DNA from: Ilyomonas limi
GTDB lineage: Bacteria; Bacteroidota; Bacteroidia; Chitinophagales; Chitinophagaceae
Assembly (NCBI RefSeq): GCF_005233845.1
Contig: NZ_SZQL01000010.1
Span: forward strand, 62,001 to 126,000
Reading direction: 5' to 3'
Length of the DNA: 64,000 nt
Shown here: one piece after another, positions 8,806 to 16,817 of the stretch
How the letters are laid out: every line of letters starts with the position of its first letter
Numbering within the stretch: position 1 is the stretch's first letter
Position numbers and translations under genes: made by a program
The notes under the pieces: generated by a model
The model's database searches: none
Told to the model about the DNA's origin: nothing
What the model saw: the letters and a program-made list of their open reading frames with translations, nothing else

Positions 8806-8894
8806 GAACCGCAAAGGCAAAAGGAACAGTAAATAATAAGCAATCGTTTTGTTGCCGTAAGAATTTTTAGTAGTTCTTTGTGTCTTTGTGGCTC
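8806..8894. repeat. Inverted-repeat element with ACCACAAAGACACAAAG-type arms
   Basis: The left arm GAACCGCAAAGGCAAAAGGA (8806-8825) is an imperfect inverted copy of the right arm at 8872-8894, which reads GAGCCACAAAGACACAAAG on the minus strand. Similar arms occur at 20328-20349 and 60246-60275. The element sits between the ABC operon and dprA in non-coding DNA. Confidence 0.5.
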
Positions 8895-8903
8895 ACATAA
8901 AAC

Positions 8904-10025
8904 TCAGGACAATTTATATATTTTTCCCGGAAGGCTGAGCACAATGTTTTGTAGCTCGAGGTTTAGAATAGCTGCTGCAACTGCGCTGCTGCTTAGCCCG
9001 CTTTGCAGGTACAGCTCATCAATGTGTACATTATCTTTTTCTTTTAGAATATCTACAATTGTTTGTTCATCGTCTGTTAACTGAATAAATAATTCTCTTT
9101 GTGTTTTCTTTTTTACTACAGGCATTTGCCAGCCCAGCTCTTCTGCCAGTTGCTTTGCATCGGTAAGCAAAATGGCTTTGTTGTTTTGTATCAGATAATT
9201 GCAGCCGGCACTTTTAGTATCAGTTATTCTGCCGGGTACAGCAAATACATCCCTGTTATAACTATTCGCCAATTCTGCCGTTATCATACTTCCGCCGCGG
9301 ATAGCTGTTTCAATAACAATCGTTGCATCAGCAATAGCGGCCACAATGCGGTTGCGCCGCGGAAAGTTGTGCTTGTCGGGTTTTGTAGAAGAAGTAAATT
9401 CTGTAAGAACGCCGCCGTGTAGTGTCATTTCTTTTGCCAGGCTTTTGTGTTGTGCCGGATAAATCGTTTGCAACCCATGTGCAAGCACTGCAACGGTACC
9501 GAGGTTGTTTTGCATAGCTGCTTTATGTGCAATGGCATCTATACCAAATGCAAGTCCGCTTATAATAAGTGGTGAAAATGCTTTTAAATCGGTTACTAAT
9601 TTTTCGCTTATTATTTTTCCATACTCGGTATTGCTCCTGGTACCAATAATGCTGATGATGCGTTGCGCATTTAAATCGGCATTGCCACGATAGTATAATA
9701 ATACAGGTGCGTCATAGCTGTTCAGCAGCCGTTTAGGATAATTACCGTTCGTCATAAACAGTGGCTGAATATTGTACTTTTCTATGAAATCAATTTCTGT
9801 TTCGGCAGCAGCAAAATCATTGAAATTTTTAATGCTTCTTGCTTTTATTTCACCAATATTTTCAACGGCGCTCAGTTGCTTTATGGAGGCTTTAAAGATG
9901 CTTGCTGCATCGCCGAAATGTTCTGTCAAAACCTTTGCCTGTACAGGTCCTATGTTGGGTACAAGTGTGAGTGCTATCTGGTATAATAAATCGTTATTCT
10001 TGTTGGTTTGGCTTGCAGCAATCAT
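8904..10025 (-). CDS. dprA: DNA-processing protein DprA
   Basis: 373 aa from ATG 10025 (MIAASQTNKNNDLLYQ); a further ATG at 10052 adds nine non-conserved residues. An N-terminal helix-hairpin-helix/SAM-like region (LVPNIGPVQAKVLTEHFG) precedes the Rossmann-like DprA core with IIGTRSNTEYG, SGLAFGIDAIAHKAAM, GLQTIYPAQH and ITAELANSYNRDVFAVPG. The C-terminus is a winged-helix (DEQTIVDILKEKDNVHIDELYLQSGL). DprA binds incoming single-stranded DNA and loads RecA in natural transformation. comF and radA, both competence-associated, lie about 22 kb away in the same window. Confidence 0.95.
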   Translation of the reverse strand: MIAASQTNKNNDLLYQIALTLVPNIGPVQAKVLTEHFGDAASIFKASIKQLSAVENIGEIKARSIKNFNDFAAAETEIDFIEKYNIQPLFMTNGNYPKRLLNSYDAPVLLYYRGNADLNAQRIISIIGTRSNTEYGKIISEKLVTDLKAFSPLIISGLAFGIDAIAHKAAMQNNLGTVAVLAHGLQTIYPAQHKSLAKEMTLHGGVLTEFTSSTKPDKHNFPRRNRIVAAIADATIVIETAIRGGSMITAELANSYNRDVFAVPGRITDTKSAGCNYLIQNNKAILLTDAKQLAEELGWQMPVVKKKTQRELFIQLTDDEQTIVDILKEKDNVHIDELYLQSGLSSSAVAAAILNLELQNIVLSLPGKIYKLS

Positions 10026-10171
10026 ATATGTATGCGTATTATCGGCAGGCAATATACATTACATTTTTAGTTGTGGTTATACAACCGTTCATCACTAAAA
10101 TACTTGTCTTAGGCATCCTGCCACCTTTTCTTTGCATCACTTTTAAAAAACACATAAAAACCCTAAACGTT

Positions 10172-10705
10172 ATGAAAAAAATCTTCTTAGCAATCGTATT
10201 AATTGCAGCAGTTACCGTTGGAGCAAACGCACAAAAAGGTACTAAACAAATAAGTGCAGGTGTTGAACTTGGACTGCCAGCCGGCGCCTTTGGCGATGCT
10301 GCCAAAGTAGGTTTTGGCGTAAATGGAAAAGCAATATTTGGCATTACCGACAATGGTGCTATTACCGCCACTACCGGCTTTTCTAATTTTGGCTATAAAT
10401 ACTACAGCAGTTCCAATGTAAGTATTATCCCTATTCTTGGCGGCTACCGTCACGACTTTGGTGGCAGCGTAAAAGGCTTGTATGCCGAACCACAAATTGG
10501 CGCTGGTATTTACATGTCAAAGTTTGGAACCGGCAGTTACAAATCCAAAGATTCAGAAGTTAATTTTACATGGGCACTCGGTGGCGGCTATGTGTACGAC
10601 AACTTTGATTTTGGCTTACGTTACCAAAGAGCGCAAGGTGAAGGCGGCGGCGCCGGTTTCTTTGCCCTCAAAGTTGCTTATAACTTTCCGCTTGCAGGCA
10701 AATAA
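10172..10705 (+). CDS. Small outer-membrane beta-barrel protein, copy 1
   Basis: 177 aa from ATG 10172 (MKKIFLAIVL), with a signal peptide ending at GANAQ. The rest is Gly/aromatic-rich alternating strands (ITATTGFSNFGYKYY, LGGYRHDFGG, LYAEPQIGAGIYM, NFDFGLRYQR, FFALKVAYNF), consistent with an eight-strand barrel of the PF13568/OmpA-like membrane domain type. The final Phe-rich strand and the length match its neighbour at 10841, which is also 177 aa, so the two are tandem duplicates. A terminator follows the stop. Function unknown. Confidence 0.85.
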   Translation: MKKIFLAIVLIAAVTVGANAQKGTKQISAGVELGLPAGAFGDAAKVGFGVNGKAIFGITDNGAITATTGFSNFGYKYYSSSNVSIIPILGGYRHDFGGSVKGLYAEPQIGAGIYMSKFGTGSYKSKDSEVNFTWALGGGYVYDNFDFGLRYQRAQGEGGGAGFFALKVAYNFPLAGK

Positions 10706-10717
10706 GTTTTTTATATT

Positions 10718-10757
10718 AAAAGGTTGGATTAGGAGGAGTGATTCAACCTTTTATTTT
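10718..10757 (+). terminator. Terminator after beta-barrel copy 1
   Basis: AAAGGTTG (10718-10725) pairs with CAACCTTT (10744-10751), followed by TTATTTT. It starts 12 bases after the stop codon, so copy 1 is a monocistronic unit. Confidence 0.7.
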
Positions 10758-10840
10758 AGTGTAACTCACTTTAAAAGTTCACTTTCCCATTAATCTATTA
10801 TCAATCCTTTTTCAACATTCTAAACTAAACTTAAACAAAA

Positions 10841-11374
10841 ATGAGAAAAGCATTTCTTGCCTTAGCTGTGGGTATTGTTGTATCGTTAGCAGCAAGTGCA
10901 CAAAGTGGATCAAATCAAATTGGTATTGGTGCAGAAGCCGGCATCCCTACCGGTAAAGATGCTTCCGAAACTACTAAAATAGGTTTGGGAGGCTCTCTTA
11001 AAGGCTTATTCGGTATTGGCAATGCTGGTCAAATTACGCTCACTACCGGCTATATGTCGTTTGGCAGTAAGAATTTGCCGGATGGCTTCAAATCAACCTT
11101 AAACATCATTCCGGCAATGGCTGGTTACCGGCAAAATTTTAGTGGTTTTTATGTAGAGCCACAAGCAGGTGTTGGTTTTATAAGTGAGAAAGACAAATTT
11201 CAGGGAGAAAGCGAGACTGTTTCAGTTACTAAATTTACCTGGGCAGCAGGCATTGGTTACGTTATCAGTAATGTAGATATAGGTGCCCGTTATCAAAGAT
11301 CGGAGTTTAAAGGCGGGAGCATCAGTCTTATAGGGATTAAAATAGCTTATAACATTCCTGTTGGCGGTAAGTAA
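10841..11374 (+). CDS. Small outer-membrane beta-barrel protein, copy 2
   Basis: 177 aa with a signal peptide (MRKAFLALAVGIVVSLAASAQ). Motifs are shared position by position with copy 1: QIGIGAEAGIPTG, GNAGQITLTTGYMSFGSK, IIPAMAGYRQNFSG, YVEPQAGVGF, FTWAAGIGYVISNVDIGARYQR, IGIKIAYNIPVGGK. It is probably an eight-strand outer-membrane barrel. It has its own terminator. The two copies differ at many positions, so the duplication is not recent. Function unknown. Confidence 0.85.
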   Translation: MRKAFLALAVGIVVSLAASAQSGSNQIGIGAEAGIPTGKDASETTKIGLGGSLKGLFGIGNAGQITLTTGYMSFGSKNLPDGFKSTLNIIPAMAGYRQNFSGFYVEPQAGVGFISEKDKFQGESETVSVTKFTWAAGIGYVISNVDIGARYQRSEFKGGSISLIGIKIAYNIPVGGK

Positions 11375-11388
11375 ATTTTCTTGTATAA

Positions 11389-11432
11389 AAAGAAAGGAGC
11401 AAGCCGTTATTGGCTAACTCCTTTCTTTTATT
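11389..11432 (+). terminator. Strong terminator after beta-barrel copy 2
   Basis: AAAGAAAGGAG pairs with CTCCTTTCTTT around an inner AGCC/GGCT helix, followed by TATTTTAT. Placed 15 bases after the stop; the T-rich 3' side indicates plus-strand termination. Confidence 0.8.
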
Positions 11433-11531
11433 TTATATAAAGGTTTAAAGCCTTGGTATAAAGTCTTATTCACCCCATTGCAGAAAATAACATTAGTTTT
11501 TACTGCTATTCAAGCAATGCTTATTGTTTTA

Positions 11532-12191
11532 TTATTGCAATAACTGCAAATGCAGTGCATTAAAGTTTTGCAGGGAAGATAGTTTTAAGTCGGCAGCACC
11601 CCATTTTTCTTCTTTATAGCGCTTATGTTCCGGTACTACCACGCATTTCATACGAGCCGCTTTGGCAGCAATCATCCCATAAAAAGAATCTTCAAAAGCT
11701 ACGCAAGTGGCTGGTAGAGAGCCTAAGCTTTCGGCACAATTTAAATATACCTGTGGGTGCGGCTTGCCATATTGCAAATGTTCGGCAGAAGCAGTAGCTT
11801 TTACATATTTTTTTATTCCGCATAAATCCATTACCACTTCTATCATTTGCAGCGGCGAAGAAGAGGCAATACCAATTTTGAATTTCAGGGAATGAAAGAA
11901 ATCAAATACATGCTGCACGCCACTCATCACTTTGCAGTTGGTGCTTACCAGTTCCAGCACGCGCTGTAATATTTTTTCTTCTGCAGCCGGCTCATTGATC
12001 TCGGGTATCTGAAAGTAAGTAAACCACCAGTGTACAAATTCCCGTGTACGCAAACCGGTAGTAGTAATATGCTGCTCCGGCGAAAGGCGGAAGCCATATT
12101 CTTCAAATATTTCGTTTGATGCAATAGCCCACAAAGGTTCACTGTCTACCAACAATCCATCCATATCAAATATAACCGTATCCAACTGCAT
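11532..12191 (-). CDS. HAD-superfamily sugar-phosphate phosphatase (HxpB/YniC-like)
   Basis: 219 aa from ATG 12191 (MQLDTVIFDMDG). HAD motif I is DMDGLLVDSEPLW with both Asp residues, motif II IASSSP, motif III Lys in GKPHPQVY, and motif IV FEDSFYGMIAAKAA. The cap domain between residues 15 and 85 is the four-helix type of beta-phosphoglucomutase-like enzymes. The spacing and DSEPLW signature resemble 2-deoxyglucose-6-phosphate/hexitol phosphatases, but substrate assignment is tentative. It is preceded by a very long hairpin that terminates the upstream SIMPL gene, so it probably has its own promoter. Confidence 0.85.
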   Translation of the reverse strand: MQLDTVIFDMDGLLVDSEPLWAIASNEIFEEYGFRLSPEQHITTTGLRTREFVHWWFTYFQIPEINEPAAEEKILQRVLELVSTNCKVMSGVQHVFDFFHSLKFKIGIASSSPLQMIEVVMDLCGIKKYVKATASAEHLQYGKPHPQVYLNCAESLGSLPATCVAFEDSFYGMIAAKAARMKCVVVPEHKRYKEEKWGAADLKLSSLQNFNALHLQLLQ

Positions 12192-12258
12192 ATGTGCACT
12201 TTTTAAAAAGCGCAAAGATAAGCGGGTAAACTTCGTTATTTTTTATCAAAAGTAAAAG

Positions 12259-12319
12259 ATAGATGCAGCGTAAGCATTCCGACACTTTCAAGAGTCCGGA
12301 ATGCTTACGCTGCATCTAT
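12259..12319 (-). terminator. Exceptionally long perfect-stem hairpin (23 bp) after the SIMPL gene
   Basis: Bases 12259-12281 and 12297-12319 are exact reverse complements (core GATGCAGCGTAAGCATTCC), with a 15-base loop. On the minus strand the hairpin is followed by CTTTTACTTTT. It starts 12 bases after the SIMPL stop. It works as a plausible terminator, but the stem is far longer than usual. Confidence 0.75.
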
Positions 12320-12330
12320 ATATCAAGCTT

Positions 12331-13092
12331 CTATTTCAGTGCAAACACCACATTCACATCAAACTGCACTTTCATTTTCTTAAAATCCACATTCATGGGC
12401 GGTGCTGCATTATCTGCAACGGCTGCTTCTTTTAGCATCATATTGCTGTACATTGGTCTTGGATAATTGTCCACCTCGTTAGGCTCATTAATAGCAATCG
12501 CTCCTCCAACTTGTTCATTGATAGCGGCTGCCAGATAGGCGGCTTTTTCTTTAGCTGCTTGTATTGCTTCTATTTTTAACTGCTTTCTCAGTTCTTCCAT
12601 CTTGCTGTAATCTGTTTTGGCAATGCCGAAACTTTGTGTGGCTTCATCATCCATTTTGTTTACCAGCTCATCCATTTTACTGGTACTGGCAACTTTTACC
12701 CAATACGTAATGCCTGCCTTCAGATCGGGGTTTTCTTTCTTCTTTTTCTTGTACCACCACCAGTTACCATCCCAGCCGTTGTAGCTTTGTACTACTACAT
12801 CAGTGTCATTCAAGCCAATGCTTTTGCATGCAGCTAAAAAATTATTTTTAATAGTTTCAATGTCCACTTTTCCGCCGCCTTTTCTATCATATTCACGCAA
12901 TGAAACCTGTACATATATCTCATCGGGTGTTACTTCTTTTTGAGCGCTGCCATTAACGGAAATTGTTTTTTGCGGAGGTATAACTGCTATTTGCTGTGCC
13001 GACAATTTTGTACATAAAAATACTGCTAAACACATAAAAGTCAATACCTTAAGCGTTTTGATGATTGTAAGACTGTGCTTCAGTTGCTTCAT
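12331..13092 (-). CDS. SIMPL (DUF541) domain periplasmic protein
   Basis: 253 aa from ATG 13092 (MKQLKHSLTIIKTLK), which gives a signal peptide ending at KLSAQ. The mature protein opens with the SIMPL signature ISVNGSAQKEVTPDEIYVQVSL, followed by a long central helix region (IEAIQAAKEKAAYLAAAIN) and a C-terminal VQFDVNVVFALK strand. A Lys/Trp-rich loop (WWWYKKKKKE) is an unusual insertion near the middle. DUF541 proteins are periplasmic or surface beta-alpha proteins of uncertain role (BP26/OMP28, YggE). Single-gene unit followed by the long hairpin. Confidence 0.85.
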   Translation of the reverse strand: MKQLKHSLTIIKTLKVLTFMCLAVFLCTKLSAQQIAVIPPQKTISVNGSAQKEVTPDEIYVQVSLREYDRKGGGKVDIETIKNNFLAACKSIGLNDTDVVVQSYNGWDGNWWWYKKKKKENPDLKAGITYWVKVASTSKMDELVNKMDDEATQSFGIAKTDYSKMEELRKQLKIEAIQAAKEKAAYLAAAINEQVGGAIAINEPNEVDNYPRPMYSNMMLKEAAVADNAAPPMNVDFKKMKVQFDVNVVFALK

Positions 13093-13251
13093 AAATAATG
13101 GTTTTAGTAATAAAGATGATACTAAGATGCGCATTACATAAAGCTGTTGTATGCAGCTTTGCACATTAACAGATTATTTGCAATGCGCCAAAGCAAAGCT
13201 GCAAAAGAGTAACAAAGGTTATTAAGACTTTTTTAAGTGCCAACACTTAGT

Positions 13252-13288
13252 TTTGCCTTGAAATAATCAGTAAAATTTGCTAATTTTG
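13252..13288 (+). promoter_or_regulatory. Candidate promoter of parE
   Basis: TTTG at 13252-13255 and TTG at 13258-13260 precede TAATTTTG (13281-13288), an exact TAnnTTTG -10 box; the TTG spacing is 20 bases. The start codon follows 21 bases later. Consensus match by eye. Confidence 0.55.
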
Positions 13289-13309
13289 TTAGCATTTGAG
13301 ATATAAATT

Positions 13310-15205
13310 ATGGCTGAAACAAAACAAATATTAGACTATACCGAGGATAGTATAAGAAGTCTCGACTGGCGCGAGCATATACGTCTGCGCCCAGGTATGT
13401 ATATAGGAAAATTAGGCGATGGCTCTGCACCGGACGATGGTATTTATGTATTGATTAAAGAGGTGGTTGATAACTGTATTGACGAGCACATGATGGGCCA
13501 CGGCAAGCAGATAGAAATAACCATTGAAGACAAAACCGTAACCGTGCGAGATTATGGTCGCGGTATTCCGCTGGGCAAAGTAGTGGATGTAGTAAGTAAA
13601 ATAAACACTGGTGCGAAATATGATAGCAAAGCATTTCAGAAGAGTGTGGGCCTGAATGGCGTGGGTACAAAAGCGGTGAATGCGCTAAGTGAATATTTTA
13701 AAGTAGAAAGCTATCGCGGTGGCAGAACGAAAGTGGCTGAGTTTAACAAAGGTGTGCTGATAAAAGAGCATCGCGAAAAAGCGACAGAAGAGCTGAATGG
13801 CACTTTTGTGACTTTTATTCCGGATGATAGCGTTTTTAAAAACTACCGTTTTATTCATGAATATTTAGATAACCTGTTGTGGAATTATTGTTATCTGAAT
13901 GCAGGGTTAACGATTACCTTCAATGGAAAAAGATATGTAAGCAAAAATGGCTTGCTGGATCTGCTGAAACGCAAGACCAATGAAGATGAAATCCGTTATC
14001 CTATTATTCATTTAAAAGGAGAAGATATTGAAGTAGCCATTACGCACAACAACGATTATGGCGAAGACATTTTTTCATTTGTAAACGGTCAATATACTAC
14101 GCAGGGCGGTACACACCAGCAAGCTTTCCGGGAAGCATTTGTAAAAACGATCCGCGAGTTTTTCAAGAAAGATTATGAAGCTGCAGATGTGCGGCAAGGT
14201 ATTGCATCTGCTATTGCTGTTCGCGTGCAGGAGCCGGTGTTTGAAAGCCAGACTAAGACAAAACTGGGTTCGCTCACCACATATGAAGGTGGACCTACCA
14301 TGCGCAATTTTGTAATAGACTTCTTCTCTAAAGAGCTGGACAATTACCTGCACCGCAATGCTCCAATAGCAGATGCCATTAAGAAAAAAATTGAGCAGAG
14401 TGAGCGTGAAAGGAAAGAGTTGGCGGGCATTAAAAAGCTGGCGAACGAGCGTGCTAAAAAAGCTAACCTGCATAATAAAAAACTGCGCGATTGCCGGGTG
14501 CATTATAATGATGAGCCGCCCGTAAAAAACAAAGCAGAGTTTAATTCCCTAATTAATAAAACCACCATTTTTATTACAGAAGGGGACAGTGCCAGCGGAA
14601 GCATTACCAAGAGTCGTAACGTGGATACACAAGCTGTTTTCAGCCTGCGTGGTAAGCCGCTCAACTGCTTTGGCTTAACTAAAAAAGTGGTGTATGAAAA
14701 TGAAGAATTTAACCTGCTGCAACATGCGTTGAATATTGAAGAAGGACTGGAGGATTTACGTTATAAAAACATTGTTATTGCAACCGATGCCGATGTAGAT
14801 GGTATGCACATTCGATTGCTGCTGATGACTTTTTTCTTGCAGTTCTTCCCCGATTTGGTAAAGCAGCAGCATGTATATATTTTGGAAACGCCATTGTTCC
14901 GCGTACGCAATAAACAGCAAACTATTTATTGCTACGATGAGCAGGAAAAGCAGGCTGCTATTAAAAAATTGGGCAACAAGCCGGAGATTACAAGGTTTAA
15001 AGGTTTAGGTGAAATATCACCCGAGGAGTTTGGGAAATTTATTGGTGATGATATGCGCGTACAGCCGGTAATTGTAGAACAGGGCGAACATATACAGCAG
15101 TTGCTGGAATATTTTATGGGTAAAAACACGATGGAAAGGCAAGAGTTTATTATTAACAACCTGAAGGTAGAACTGGATTTGGTGGAAGAGATAGCAAGTG
15201 TGTAA
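13310..15205 (+). CDS. parE: DNA topoisomerase IV subunit B
   Basis: 631 aa, normal length. GHKL ATPase motifs: [16 protein letters not shown] (Mg/ATP Asn), DYGRGIP and [17 protein letters not shown]. The TOPRIM domain has TEGDSASGS and [10 protein letters not shown]. The C-terminus has [13 protein letters not shown]. With ParC it forms the heterotetramer that unlinks daughter chromosomes. In many Bacteroidota parE and parC are adjacent; here 1.6 kb with three genes separates them on the same strand. A consensus promoter lies just upstream. It could in principle be annotated gyrB-like, but the short length and the ParC partner favour ParE. Confidence 0.93.
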   Translation: MAETKQILDYTEDSIRSLDWREHIRLRPGMYIGKLGDGSAPDDGIYVLIKEVVDNCIDEHMMGHGKQIEITIEDKTVTVRDYGRGIPLGKVVDVVSKINTGAKYDSKAFQKSVGLNGVGTKAVNALSEYFKVESYRGGRTKVAEFNKGVLIKEHREKATEELNGTFVTFIPDDSVFKNYRFIHEYLDNLLWNYCYLNAGLTITFNGKRYVSKNGLLDLLKRKTNEDEIRYPIIHLKGEDIEVAITHNNDYGEDIFSFVNGQYTTQGGTHQQAFREAFVKTIREFFKKDYEAADVRQGIASAIAVRVQEPVFESQTKTKLGSLTTYEGGPTMRNFVIDFFSKELDNYLHRNAPIADAIKKKIEQSERERKELAGIKKLANERAKKANLHNKKLRDCRVHYNDEPPVKNKAEFNSLINKTTIFITEGDSASGSITKSRNVDTQAVFSLRGKPLNCFGLTKKVVYENEEFNLLQHALNIEEGLEDLRYKNIVIATDADVDGMHIRLLLMTFFLQFFPDLVKQQHVYILETPLFRVRNKQQTIYCYDEQEKQAAIKKLGNKPEITRFKGLGEISPEEFGKFIGDDMRVQPVIVEQGEHIQQLLEYFMGKNTMERQEFIINNLKVELDLVEEIASV

Positions 15206-15240
15206 GAGGGAAGTTGTAAATTTGGGGGAAATGAAGTTGT

Positions 15241-15480
15241 ATGGAAACACTTGAATTTATAAAAAAGGTGGAAGATGGCAAGATTGTGATAGAGTTACCT
15301 GCAGAAATGGAAGGTAAAAATTTAAAGATAAAAGTAGAGGAAAATATTACAACAGAACCGCCACCGGAAACATGGGCAACTTTACCTGCTGCAGAAAGGT
15401 TGAAGATTTTACAAAGGTTTGCAGGCACAGCGAAGTATCCGGATGTGAAAATAGATAAGACAGAATGGTATGAACAATAA
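15241..15480 (+). CDS. Probable antitoxin of a PIN-domain toxin-antitoxin pair
   Basis: 79 aa. The N-terminal half (FIKKVEDGKIVIELPAEMEGKNLKIKV) reads as a short beta-rich DNA-binding or dimerisation domain resembling other small Bacteroidota antitoxins. The C-terminal part (TWATLPAAERLKILQRFAG, ending DKTEWYEQ) is a likely toxin-binding tail. Its last 11 bases overlap the start of the PIN gene, the usual antitoxin-first arrangement. Family assignment comes mainly from this context; I do not recognise a named antitoxin family with certainty. Autoregulation is expected but no operator was identified in the 35-base gap after parE. Confidence 0.65.
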   Translation: METLEFIKKVEDGKIVIELPAEMEGKNLKIKVEENITTEPPPETWATLPAAERLKILQRFAGTAKYPDVKIDKTEWYEQ

Positions 15481-15913
15481 GGTAATGATTGATAGTTCAA
15501 TGTTGATTGAATATATCAAGAAATCAAAAATAGCCTTACTTGATTCATTACTTGGAGATAGTACTTTGACCTGTTGTATTTGCGAAGTGGTGGTTAGTGA
15601 ATTTTTGTTTTATTACTTGAAAATAAACGCAACCGCATCGCCGCTTTCTGTACAGTCTTCTAAACGAATAAAGCCGGTATTAGAAAATTCTTTAGATTAT
15701 CTATTGATTCAGCTGTTTCACTTTCTTCCAACAAATAACAGTTTATACAATACTGTTCCACGCCTCATGTCCAAATATAACCTTTTACCCAACGATGCTA
15801 TTATTTTAGCAACCTGCAAAATGCACAACATCACTAAGTTGGCAAGCCACGATACCGATTTTATTTTTTCCTGCCAGGAAGAAGGAATTGAATTATTGAT
15901 AGAAAAAGATTAG
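15470..15913 (+). CDS. PIN-domain ribonuclease toxin (VapC-like)
   Basis: 147 aa. PIN acidic residues are in place: Asp8 in MIDSSMLIEY, Glu44 in VVVSEFLF, Asp109 in LLPNDAIILATCKMHN and Asp128/Asp130 in ASHDTDF. PIN toxins cleave tRNA or rRNA when freed from their antitoxin. The start codon lies inside the upstream small gene (11-base overlap), suggesting translational coupling. Found between the essential topoisomerase genes parE and parC, an odd place for a mobile stability module. Length and motifs look intact. Confidence 0.82.
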   Translation: MNNKVMIDSSMLIEYIKKSKIALLDSLLGDSTLTCCICEVVVSEFLFYYLKINATASPLSVQSSKRIKPVLENSLDYLLIQLFHFLPTNNSLYNTVPRLMSKYNLLPNDAIILATCKMHNITKLASHDTDFIFSCQEEGIELLIEKD

Positions 15914-15921
15914 ATAATTAC

Positions 15922-16758
15922 ATGTTGCACATTGTTTTTCAGGAAGCAGATGTTTCCACTTTGCAAAAAGCTATAGAACTGGATGAAAAATTAAACGGCG
16001 AAGTATGGCAGATAAAAGATGAATTTGCCGTTGGTCCCATTGCTGATATATATGAAACGGAAGGTTATCAGAACCGGCGAGATTGGTGGAAAGAAGTGCT
16101 GGAAAATTCACCATATACAGATGCTATAAACATAGTGGATGATAAACTCACTGTGCATCATTTAACCCAAAGAATACAAGATGAAAATGAAGTATGCTGG
16201 ATATGGATGGGGCAAAATACACATGATGTTTGCGGCTATTACTGGCTGATGAGCCAGTTGAAAGAGCACCAGGGAAAAATATTTGTTTTATACTTAAATA
16301 ATTTGCCTTTCATCAACGAAAAAGGACAACTATTTTATCCAAATAACTTATTTGAAATTCAACCTAAAGAATTTTTAAAAGCAAAGAAATTAGCACGGCC
16401 AATCAGTTTAAGTGAGTTTGAAGTAGATCCGGATGAATGGAAAAAGTTGTGCAACGAAAATGCAATTATACGAACGCTGGAAGGTGGAAAGAAAATAGTG
16501 GGCAGAAGTGAAGATTATTATGATGCTGCTTTATTAAATCTGCTGAATACAGAGTCGCAAAAGTTGAGTAAACTTTTACATTCTTTTTTTACTAAAACAA
16601 AAATTCAAACAGGTGATGTGTTCCTTGTATGGCGAATAAAAAAGCTGATTGAGCAAAACAAAATAGTGATGCAGGGTGATTGGAGCAAAGGCTGGAAGGA
16701 CATTACACTTTCCCTGGCTAATTACAAACAATCAGAATTCTACACAACCGAAATGTAA
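15922..16758 (+). CDS. DUF1835/DUF3658 domain protein
   Basis: 278 aa. The N-terminal ~120 residues (MLHIVFQEADVSTLQKAIE, KDEFAVGPI, CWIWMGQNTHDVCGYYWLM) match the DUF1835 pattern, and the C-terminal half (DAALLNLL, VFLVWRIKKLIEQNKI, VMQGDW) the DUF3658 pattern. No signal peptide or membrane segment. The biochemical function of these families is unknown to me. It starts 9 bases after the PIN toxin stop and 60 bases before parC, so it may share a transcript with them. Confidence 0.8.
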   Translation: MLHIVFQEADVSTLQKAIELDEKLNGEVWQIKDEFAVGPIADIYETEGYQNRRDWWKEVLENSPYTDAINIVDDKLTVHHLTQRIQDENEVCWIWMGQNTHDVCGYYWLMSQLKEHQGKIFVLYLNNLPFINEKGQLFYPNNLFEIQPKEFLKAKKLARPISLSEFEVDPDEWKKLCNENAIIRTLEGGKKIVGRSEDYYDAALLNLLNTESQKLSKLLHSFFTKTKIQTGDVFLVWRIKKLIEQNKIVMQGDWSKGWKDITLSLANYKQSEFYTTEM

Positions 16759-16817
16759 ATGTTGTAAAACTTTACACAAAAACATTAATTCGTAATCAGA
16801 TACTTTTTATAGATAAC

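Noticed and set aside
14075-14503. Minus-strand frame of 142 codons within parE
   Set aside because: Shadow of a well-conserved ATPase/TOPRIM gene.
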